The translations under genes and the position numbers were made by a program. This document shows, in pieces, positions 54,599 to 62,300 of a stretch of DNA of 64,000 bases. The number at the start of each line of letters is the position of its first letter. Position 1 is the stretch's first letter. The notes under the pieces were generated by a model. The model did not search any database. It saw only the letters and a list, made by a program, of their open reading frames with translations, and was not told the DNA's origin. Source of the stretch: Bacteroidales bacterium (GTDB lineage: Bacteria; Bacteroidota; Bacteroidia; Bacteroidales; P3); the NCBI GenBank assembly GCA_031274555.1, contig JAISPZ010000115.1:1-64000 (forward strand), written 5' to 3'.

Positions 54599-55173
54599 CA
54601 GTCACGCAACACAGTAAACATCCCGTTTTTTTCTATCTTGATGATACGACTTTGTTTTGTTTCCATAAATGGATTATCACTTTGGACTACTATACGATCT
54701 ACTTCGGAAATTATGATAGGGGAAATAGAAGAAAATGTAGTCGGATTTGGTCCTCCTGAAAGGTTTGCCGAAGTCGATACTATCGGTTTTCCAAAAGAAC
54801 GTATCATCTCTTTACAAAATTCGCTTTTCACTATTCTAATTGCCAAGCTACCATCATCGCCCATTACGTTTGGTGCAACATTTTTACCGTCAGGATAAAC
54901 TATCGTAAGTGGCTTATCTACGGCTTTCATCAAATCGTAAGCCACATCAGGAACACTTTTTACATAATTGACAAGATCATCTTCATCTGCGAGTAAAATT
55001 ATAAATGTACGGTCGAGCGTTCTGCGTTTTATACGATATACTTTGTTTACCGCTGCTTCCTGCGTGGCATCGCAACCTATGCCCCAAATCGTATCTGTGA
55101 GATAGAGTAAGGTTCCACCGGCTTTCAATGTTTTAATGCAGTTTGCTATTTCAATAGGGTTTATTTCGTTCAT
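54598..55173 (-). CDS. tsaC: L-threonylcarbamoyladenylate synthase family protein (TsaC/Sua5/YrdC)
   Basis: The 191-residue YrdC-fold protein shows LKAGGTLLYLTDTIWGIGCDAT, the KRR tripeptide (the KxR motif) and STSANLSGG (the SxN motif), which together form the substrate site that distinguishes active synthases from YciO homologues. The enzyme makes threonylcarbamoyl-AMP from threonine, bicarbonate and ATP for t6A tRNA modification. TsaE from the same pathway is encoded 21 kb away at 33509-33934. Confidence 0.87.
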   Translation of the reverse strand: MNEINPIEIANCIKTLKAGGTLLYLTDTIWGIGCDATQEAAVNKVYRIKRRTLDRTFIILLADEDDLVNYVKSVPDVAYDLMKAVDKPLTIVYPDGKNVAPNVMGDDGSLAIRIVKSEFCKEMIRSFGKPIVSTSANLSGGPNPTTFSSISPIIISEVDRIVVQSDNPFMETKQSRIIKIEKNGMFTVLRD

Positions 55174-55334
55174 AAGGAATTTGCAACTCCCGCGAAGTTA
55201 CGTTTTTTATGCGGATTTTTTGAAGTTTCGGCACATTTGTATTTTGAGATGCCACAAATAAAAACGCTTGAACTTACGTATTATATTCACATCCGTCTTA
55301 AAATTTGTCAAATAAAATTTGATTATTTCTAATT

Positions 55335-58300
55335 TTATCGCTTAATAACCTTTTGAACAAATGACTTATTCCCCCCTGTCAATCTGACGAGATATAATCC
55401 CGTGGGCAGTGAAGTCATATTGACTTGATATGGCATCTGCGACAGCGAAGCAGCATACACGCACTGACCGAGCGTTGAACGAATTTCAATACGGCTATAT
55501 ACGCCCTCGCGAACATCTATCCACAAAACATCACCTGCGGGATTAGGATAAATCAGCACCTTTTCAGCCACTGTCACAAATAATTCTTCCGCAACAGAAT
55601 ACGCAGTCGTAAAAGTGACTACGTTAGACAACGCACCCTGCACGTTCTCGCAAACGGCGTATAATTGCACTTGGTAGGCAGTGTTGGAAAGCAGTTCCGT
55701 CAAAGTATGACTTGCCTGATAACACGTGTCCTGCAACCACGCTTCATAATTGATATTCCTGTACCTCAATACCCAATACGAAGCATTTTCGCAGGTGTCC
55801 CATGTGATATACGCTTCATGCGCCGTCCCACTTTCAACAGTAAGCCCCGTGGGTTTTAAGCAGGAGAGATTTGTGGTAAAGGAAACGACATCACTCCAAG
55901 TACTGTTTGTGTCGATACAGTCGGACTGTATCCGCACTTGATACGATGTGTGCTCTTGCAAATTGTTCAGGTCAATTTGAGTGCTACTGCTGTATAACGT
56001 TGTCCACGCTAAGGCAGAGGTTTCCTTGTACTCTATCTTCCATGCAACAGCATTCAAATCGTCCGACTGCCATTCTACGGTAGCCGTTGTAACGTCGGAC
56101 ATAGCTGTTATATTTGTCGGAACTCCGCAAGTAGAAACTGTTTCATTCGTTGTGATAAAAGTACTCAACAAAGACCATATACTTTGTGTATCAACACAGA
56201 CTGAACGTATTTGTAATTCATAATTTGTAAGAGGCGTTAAATCTGTCAGTCGATATGGACTTTCATAAACCACAAGTGTATCCCATCGCAGGCTATCCGC
56301 AGGCTTATACTTCACTTCCCACGAAGACGCGTCGCTTTTCCATTGCAATAATGCGGTAGTTGCAGAAGCGGAAACAAGGACACTGTCCGGTGCAAGGCAA
56401 CGATTATCCACTATGCGTAACGTTATTGGAATTGATGTATCTCCAACGTTTGGAACCTTTGAAGATATGTTCAAATTTGCAGAAAAAACACCTACTCTGG
56501 GATATTTCGCACCCAAGCGTAACACAACAGTATCTCTCTCGCTTTCCGCTGCTGTGCCATGAGATTTGTCATACTTAATCCATCTGTTATCTTTCACCTC
56601 ATACAATCCTGCAACATTAGGGCTTAACTGCAAATTCAACATCAGTGTTTTTTTGTCGGGTATCAGTTGCTCTGTTAGAAAAAGACCACCTGAGGAAAAA
56701 ACTGTTTCTGACTGTTCATTTCTATCTTCTATATCTGTCGGATAATACGAATAGTCTAAAAGAGTGAGTGTGGACACATCAAACTGTTTTATTTCTGCTG
56801 CCAAATTGCTACGTTCGTCTAACCTGTTTTGTGTATATAACCACAGTCTTTCACCCTGCGCGTTGCTGTCGTAAGCAGTGCCGGACAAGCCACTTAAAGT
56901 TCCGTCAGGAATAGAAACGACAATGTCACCCAAACGATCTATGAGGTATAGAGTACTCCATGAGCCAACCCAGAAGCCATCACGGTTATGGTCGTAAGTG
57001 CAGTGCAAAATTTCACTTACGCTTGTTGAACGTGCGAACATAAGAGTTTTTGTGCTTAAATTGAGTTGATATAATTTATTCGTTCTGTCGCCACCGTAAA
57101 AGTATCGTCCGTCATACGTCAAGTTAAACAGTCCACCCACACCAGCAATCGTAAATGTTTCGATATACTTTCCCGCTAAAGTATATTTGGAAAAAGTGCC
57201 ATTTTTATTCCAATGTGCAGTGTAGAGATATTCCCCATCCGAGCACATACCGAATTCTGCGGGACCGTGAAAAGAAAAACTTTTTTGATAATTTACATCA
57301 AATCCGTCTGTCGTCAAGTTGTCACTACCATAGTCTATCACCGCAGACCAATTAAGATTTCCGTTGCCTGCGTTGCGAATATAAACCATTGCAGCACTTG
57401 TGTCACCATACTGTACTGTAATATCAATGGGATTTGGAGCAGTCGTGATATTAAGTTCCGGTTTTAATAGATTAATGTCTAAGGTTACACCAATTTCAGG
57501 TACTTCAAAATTTAGATTTTCATAAGGAGTATATTCTTCGTTAAGTACGCGAACAATGTAAGTGCCCGGAAAGCAGGTATAATCGTAACTTCCGTCCGCA
57601 GCCGTTACAACGGTGTCTATCTTTATATCTCCCTCAAAAGTGATATAAATGCCTTGTTGAGGAACACCCATTGAGCGAACGTAACCCGTAACGTGTGAAT
57701 TGGCGACAACATTCTTTATGTTTATGTTATCAATAGCAGCACCCATATTGCTTGTGGGAACGTTACCTCTACTTACCCACAAAAAATACAAACGTTGGAC
57801 TCTACCGCCAAAGAGTGACGGATCTAACAGTATTTTCTCATTTTTCCATGTTGCATTAACAGGAAAAGAACGCAGTAGCCAAGCACTGTCGGGATAATAG
57901 ACATACTCCTGCGAAGCAGTAACCTCTTGTGGAATACCCATTAGCACTTCTACAAAATCGTAAGGCGTTCCATAATATTCAAATCCGCCAGCATGCCAGT
58001 CAAAACTAAGTTCCATAACGTTGTTTTCAACATTTGAAAAATCAAAATCTCGATATGCCCATACCGCTCCCGCACTGTTTATGGCATACGAGTATTGATT
58101 ACTAACTCCATTGTCCCCCGAAACGTATAACGATTTGCTTCCGCTTGCTGCGACAGCGTTGCCTATATACCATCCATTGACACACGTATCTTGAATAAGT
58201 TCCCAAGAGTTATTTTCCGTTTCGTCTTCAAAACCGTGCGTATATGGCAGAGTTGCGGGTATGCGGAGGGTGCTGAAAGAGCATTTTTCCCAGGCACTTT

Positions 58301-59987
58301 TGTTTTCTTCGCCACAAACAACGCGCACATACACGTCATACTCGGTGTATGTTGTCAAGTTTTCCAAGACAATTTGTGGAATATTATCTACAATTGTTAT
58401 GTTAGACGCTTGCTGCACATCAAAGCCTGACACGCCATACGCAACCTCCCATTTAACTTCATTTCCGACAGCTTTGTTCCATGATATTTTTGCAGCATTA
58501 GAGGCAAAGGAGTCCACCCATACTTGATTTGGAGGCAGACAACTCGCATTTTCCACACGGATATTACCTACACGTATAGTACTGTATGAATGACTCGGAT
58601 CTTGAGATGACTCCGCATAGAAAGCGATAGCAATTCTCTCACCTTGAGGTAGTGGAACAGTGATTGTGGATTTTGCTGTGGGGATGTTCGCAAATGCGTA
58701 ATTGCCCTGTCCGTCGTTGCTCCAAATAATAGCGTTCTCTTTCTTCCACGTTGTACCGCCGTTTGTAGAAATAAGCACCATGAATTTATCATCCAAATCT
58801 TCCAAGTCGGGCTGTTGCTGCTCGTTGTCGCCTGTCACGACAAGGTCAAAATATAAAGTCGGAGCAGCTAAAGTCGTAATATCAAGCGGGGGACTTATAA
58901 GCCACGTATTGATTTCGTCCCAATATACCCTCATTTTAGCATGACCGCCGGGCAAGCCAAAATTATCGTAGCCACCCCATTCCCAAGCTTCGTCTTCTGC
59001 CCAATGGAGTGTTGCGCTTTGGGCGAAAATTTCGTCTGCCCAGCCCTCCATATTCTTCCAACAACCGAGCATGGTGTTACCGGTAAAGGAAAAACTGTTG
59101 GCAGTAGGAAAAGTTTCTGTAAAAGGGGCTGCAATAGAAGTACAGAGCGTTGTAAAACTAACGACCTGCTGCCAAGAGGAGGTGTCGCCCACTCCACAAA
59201 TGCTACGCATATAAATCATATATCCTGTGTTGGATTGTAAATTGGTGATTTGGCAAAATGTATCTGTAATGGTGGCAGGATAGGAGCCTTCTTCTTCCAA
59301 ATTTGGTAATACTACGCACCGTATTTGCCAGCTTGTGCCTGCTGTTGCCGATGTCCATGTTAGCGAACAGGAATTATTATAGACATCAGTTGTAATTTGT
59401 TGCGGAGCGAAACAGCTTGGTATCTGACAGGTGTTTTGATATGGGTACACACGAATACCGGCATTTACATTCATCATGCTAAAGCCGACATCTTCTCCCC
59501 AACTTGTTGTAATAGTAAAATCACATTCTTCGTCATAGCTGCCTTCTTGCCAACAGATATAAATTAAGCCTTTCGGCAAATATATTGTGTCGGTATCTCC
59601 TGAAGAACCCGCCGCAACAGTTACTCCGTTGATGTATTGTTGATTCTCATCAAAGAAATATAGAACTGCACCATTCCAGCCATCGCCGTAGTCGTCTGTC
59701 ATTTGGCAGATAAGATAGCAGCTGTCTGACTTTGTCGCGGAGGTGGCTCGAATAGGTGCTCTCGCTGCTGCTTTTGCGCTTCTGATTGCGGCTGTCAGTT
59801 CCTCTTTCGACGGTTGAGGTTTTACTTCTGCCTTTGTTTTTGACGGTTTTTCTCTTGGTGATATGCTCGACAACTGAGCGAATTGATTGTGCTTAACGGA
59901 CTTTATCGCTGTTGTAACCCTTGTTGGAGTCGCCCAAAGGCAACTTGCCAATCCAAATAATAGAAAAAGAATGATTGTTTTCTTCAT
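55335..59987 (-). CDS. giant T9SS-secreted protein with anchor-J, carboxypeptidase-like and FN3 domains
   Basis: Start ATG 59987 gives a signal peptide (MKKTIILFLLFGLASCLWA) and 1550 residues; an upstream in-frame start at 60038 does not look like a signal peptide. Domain order: a CUB- or C2-like segment (TDDYGDGWNGAVLYFFD), an FN3 domain, a choice-of-anchor J domain (PFTETFPTANSFSFTGN), another FN3, a second anchor-J domain (YTHGFEDETENNSWELI), a carboxypeptidase-regulatory-like module (VTGYVRSMGVPQQGIYITFEG), a propeller-like region, three FN3 domains and a sorting domain (VLIYPNPAGDVLWIDVREG, LGQCVYAA, LPTGLYLVRL). It is probably a surface adhesin. It shares its operon with the 60007-60882 gene. 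Confidence 0.82.
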   Translation of the reverse strand: MKKTIILFLLFGLASCLWATPTRVTTAIKSVKHNQFAQLSSISPREKPSKTKAEVKPQPSKEELTAAIRSAKAAARAPIRATSATKSDSCYLICQMTDDYGDGWNGAVLYFFDENQQYINGVTVAAGSSGDTDTIYLPKGLIYICWQEGSYDEECDFTITTSWGEDVGFSMMNVNAGIRVYPYQNTCQIPSCFAPQQITTDVYNNSCSLTWTSATAGTSWQIRCVVLPNLEEEGSYPATITDTFCQITNLQSNTGYMIYMRSICGVGDTSSWQQVVSFTTLCTSIAAPFTETFPTANSFSFTGNTMLGCWKNMEGWADEIFAQSATLHWAEDEAWEWGGYDNFGLPGGHAKMRVYWDEINTWLISPPLDITTLAAPTLYFDLVVTGDNEQQQPDLEDLDDKFMVLISTNGGTTWKKENAIIWSNDGQGNYAFANIPTAKSTITVPLPQGERIAIAFYAESSQDPSHSYSTIRVGNIRVENASCLPPNQVWVDSFASNAAKISWNKAVGNEVKWEVAYGVSGFDVQQASNITIVDNIPQIVLENLTTYTEYDVYVRVVCGEENKSAWEKCSFSTLRIPATLPYTHGFEDETENNSWELIQDTCVNGWYIGNAVAASGSKSLYVSGDNGVSNQYSYAINSAGAVWAYRDFDFSNVENNVMELSFDWHAGGFEYYGTPYDFVEVLMGIPQEVTASQEYVYYPDSAWLLRSFPVNATWKNEKILLDPSLFGGRVQRLYFLWVSRGNVPTSNMGAAIDNINIKNVVANSHVTGYVRSMGVPQQGIYITFEGDIKIDTVVTAADGSYDYTCFPGTYIVRVLNEEYTPYENLNFEVPEIGVTLDINLLKPELNITTAPNPIDITVQYGDTSAAMVYIRNAGNGNLNWSAVIDYGSDNLTTDGFDVNYQKSFSFHGPAEFGMCSDGEYLYTAHWNKNGTFSKYTLAGKYIETFTIAGVGGLFNLTYDGRYFYGGDRTNKLYQLNLSTKTLMFARSTSVSEILHCTYDHNRDGFWVGSWSTLYLIDRLGDIVVSIPDGTLSGLSGTAYDSNAQGERLWLYTQNRLDERSNLAAEIKQFDVSTLTLLDYSYYPTDIEDRNEQSETVFSSGGLFLTEQLIPDKKTLMLNLQLSPNVAGLYEVKDNRWIKYDKSHGTAAESERDTVVLRLGAKYPRVGVFSANLNISSKVPNVGDTSIPITLRIVDNRCLAPDSVLVSASATTALLQWKSDASSWEVKYKPADSLRWDTLVVYESPYRLTDLTPLTNYELQIRSVCVDTQSIWSLLSTFITTNETVSTCGVPTNITAMSDVTTATVEWQSDDLNAVAWKIEYKETSALAWTTLYSSSTQIDLNNLQEHTSYQVRIQSDCIDTNSTWSDVVSFTTNLSCLKPTGLTVESGTAHEAYITWDTCENASYWVLRYRNINYEAWLQDTCYQASHTLTELLSNTAYQVQLYAVCENVQGALSNVVTFTTAYSVAEELFVTVAEKVLIYPNPAGDVLWIDVREGVYSRIEIRSTLGQCVYAASLSQMPYQVNMTSLPTGLYLVRLTGGNKSFVQKVIKR

Positions 59988-60006
59988 GGTGTATGTTGTG
60001 TTTGTT

Positions 60007-60882
60007 TTATTTTTTGTGAATTGTCGTAGGATATACAATTTTTATTCCGGGAAAATATACCCTCAATTGATTACTTAAAAACTCGCCTGAAAATAATTCA
60101 TATTTGCCAAATTTTCGAGGTAATGGTTTTGTTAAAATTTGCTGTTTAGTTTCTGTATATATAGCGGTTTTATCACCTAAGCACCCAGAAGCAAGAGAGT
60201 CTAAAATTTCAATATAGTTCCCTTGAATATAGCCCACTTCAATATAATCCAACGATTTCGGGCTTATTAATTCAAATGTATAAGTTCCACCAACAATTTG
60301 AAAACCTATTAAATTGTAATATTCTTTATATATTTCATTCGCGTCCAAAAATACAAACATATCAATTGAGGTATCTGCCACTATCGTATCTGATACAGGA
60401 TGGTGAACATATTGTTTCTTTAATTCAGGATCATTGCTGTCATGAAAATACCGATTGTATATGTCCATATAGATGTTATTCAGGTCAAAATATATTCGAG
60501 GCAATGTATCATACGCATTAAACCAAAAAAATCCCAGTATATTGTTTGGGGTGCTTTCAAAACCAATCGTATAACATTCTTTAGAATGGTTATAGAAATC
60601 AGGAAAAGGGACGTTGAGTCGAGATACAGAATATCTGTGTGCAGGAGTTATCATGGGAAATTCAGATGTTCCTCGCGCAACCTTTAAGAAGTATAGTGGA
60701 TTATCGGACAAATTTTTATAAGTAATGTGCAAATACGCAGGATGTACATTAGTATCGCTTAATTCATTAAAGTGAAAGCCTAAATGATTTCTCCATTCCA
60801 CAGAAAATTCTACAGAAACATCTTGCGCTCCCAACCGACATACGAGAACAAAATAACAGAGTAATAAAATATATTTTTTCAT
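60007..60882 (-). CDS. exported protein of unknown function
   Basis: The 291-residue protein from ATG 60882 (MKKYILLLCYFVLVCRLGAQ) has a clear signal peptide. The N-terminal part after it (VSVEFSVEWRNHLGFHFNELSDTN through NPLYFLKVARG) is beta-rich, and I recognise no family. There is no T9SS sorting domain, so it may stay in the periplasm or outer membrane. It lies 19 nt upstream of the giant cargo gene and is probably translated from the same mRNA. The long-core hairpin element (copy I) ends exactly at its start codon. Confidence 0.75.
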   Translation of the reverse strand: MKKYILLLCYFVLVCRLGAQDVSVEFSVEWRNHLGFHFNELSDTNVHPAYLHITYKNLSDNPLYFLKVARGTSEFPMITPAHRYSVSRLNVPFPDFYNHSKECYTIGFESTPNNILGFFWFNAYDTLPRIYFDLNNIYMDIYNRYFHDSNDPELKKQYVHHPVSDTIVADTSIDMFVFLDANEIYKEYYNLIGFQIVGGTYTFELISPKSLDYIEVGYIQGNYIEILDSLASGCLGDKTAIYTETKQQILTKPLPRKFGKYELFSGEFLSNQLRVYFPGIKIVYPTTIHKK

Positions 60883-61040
60883 ACGTTTATAAATTGTTTT
60901 TAATAGGTCGCATGGAACTCGCATATAAACATTTATTTACATGATTGTTGTTCGCGACTCGGCAATGTAAGCAATCTTCCATTGCTCTCGCTGCTCCAAC
61001 AATTGTCTTTGGGTGGCAACGTTTGTCATGCTCGTTTCAT
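60883..61040 (-). repeat. dispersed hairpin element, copy I (long core)
   Basis: On the minus strand the left arm ATGAAACGAGCA (61029-61040) and right arm TGCGAGTTCCAT (60912-60923) are the usual ones, but about 105 nt lie between them. The start of the core (ccacccaaagacaa) and its end (aaatgtttata) match the array copies. Between them is an extra segment of about 65 nt that folds on itself through TTGTTG/CAACAA and AGCAAT/ATTGCT. The tail GCGACCTATT and an AT-rich stretch end at the ATG at 60882. The reading frame MKRA stops after four codons here. Confidence 0.85.
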
Positions 61041-61069
61041 GATATATGTTGTGTTTAATCTTTTCAATA

Positions 61070-61669
61070 TTACCAAATTATTATGTAATCAATAAAATCT
61101 TCTAACGAATATTCTTTCAAACCATTAGCTGTATTCCTTATACCCCAAATTTTATCATCTTTCATTGCAATATATGTTTTGAATACCCCTATACAAAAAA
61201 TAATATCTGCTTTTTTTTCAAGAAGCAGTTTTACAAGGGGAAGATCATCGAAACCATAGATAGCACCTCTCCAAGCATAAATAGATCTGGCAGATCCCCA
61301 TGATAACAATTGACCGTTAGAATCACATATATATGTTTCGGTAAATAAATAATTTTGTGTTTTTAACGACCTTCGCCAAGAAACATTGAAAAAACGGGGC
61401 TGTAGCCTGTATAAAAAAGACAAATCTAAAACCTCTGATTTTTTGATGTCATTATTGTATTTGAACACAATAATGTTAAATTGTTGTAATTCTTGCATTT
61501 TGGAGAGAACAGAGTCTTTCTTTATTAGACTGGTTATCCTGTTTTCCAATGCATAAACATCTTGTCTTATGCCCCAAACATCTATCATCTCTTTTCCCTT
61601 TTGTGCAAAAAGAGAACAGTTTAAAGAGGCTATAGCAACTACTGCCAAAAATATTTTTTTTAATACCAT
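61070..61669 (-). CDS. exported protein, paralogue of its upstream neighbour; possible Rhs immunity protein
   Basis: About 199 residues from ATG 61669 (MVLKKIFLAVVAIASLNCSLFAQ), a signal peptide. After it comes KGKEMIDVWGIRQDVYALENRITSLIKKDSVLSKMQELQQF, nearly identical to the gene upstream, then a more diverged beta-rich part with YICDSNGQLLSWGSARSIYAWRGAIYGF. No known family recognised. Being third in a tight operon after an Rhs toxin gene, it may be an immunity protein or a spare copy of one. Confidence 0.6.
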   Translation of the reverse strand: MVLKKIFLAVVAIASLNCSLFAQKGKEMIDVWGIRQDVYALENRITSLIKKDSVLSKMQELQQFNIIVFKYNNDIKKSEVLDLSFLYRLQPRFFNVSWRRSLKTQNYLFTETYICDSNGQLLSWGSARSIYAWRGAIYGFDDLPLVKLLLEKKADIIFCIGVFKTYIAMKDDKIWGIRNTANGLKEYSLEDFIDYIIIW

Positions 61670-61680
61670 ATTCTTACATT

Positions 61681-62289
61681 TTATAGACAACAATTAACAA
61701 ATTCTTCTAATGAATATTCCTTGTATCCATCTTTAATGTAGTCCAAAACCCAAATATCCTCATCTTTGATCATAAAATATACCCCTAATCGTTCCCCCAT
61801 AAAAGAAACATCTATTTTTCGCTTACTAAACATTTTTACAATAGCAACATCATAATCACACATATAAGTAATGGGTTCCCAAGCATAAAGCCTTCTGGCA
61901 TCTCCTTTTGCTAATAATCGACCATTGGAATCACAGATATACGTCATCGTTGCCAGATATAAATATTTTTGTTTCTTTTTGAGCGAATGTCGTGGAGACA
62001 GATTACAATAAGTTGGACGTAATTTATACAAAAAAGATGAATCTAAATATTCGGATTTCTTGATACTATCACCGACATATCCTAACCAAAAAACATGAAA
62101 TTGTTGTAATCCTTGCATTTTGGAGAGAACAGGGTCTTTCTTTATAAGACTTGTTATCCTGTTTTCCAATGTGTAAATATCTTGTCTTATGCTCCAAACA
62201 TCTATCATCTCTTTTCCCTTTTGTGCGGAAATATAGCCGCCTAAACAAGTCGTGATGGTCAATGTTAAAAATATACGTTTAAATATCAT
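61681..62289 (-). CDS. exported protein directly downstream of the Rhs gene; possible immunity protein
   Basis: The 202-residue protein has a signal peptide (MIFKRIFLTLTITTCLGGYISAQ) and then the same KGKEMIDVWSIRQDIYTLENRITSLIKKDPVLSKM block as its downstream paralogue. The rest (YICDSNGRLLAKGDARRLYAWEPITY, EDIWVLDYIKDGYKEYSLEEF) diverges more. Function is unknown. It starts 11 nt after the Rhs stop codon, the usual place for a cognate immunity gene, and its export would protect the periplasm. This assignment rests on position alone. Confidence 0.6.
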   Translation of the reverse strand: MIFKRIFLTLTITTCLGGYISAQKGKEMIDVWSIRQDIYTLENRITSLIKKDPVLSKMQGLQQFHVFWLGYVGDSIKKSEYLDSSFLYKLRPTYCNLSPRHSLKKKQKYLYLATMTYICDSNGRLLAKGDARRLYAWEPITYMCDYDVAIVKMFSKRKIDVSFMGERLGVYFMIKDEDIWVLDYIKDGYKEYSLEEFVNCCL

Positions 62290-62300
62290 ATCAATTATTT

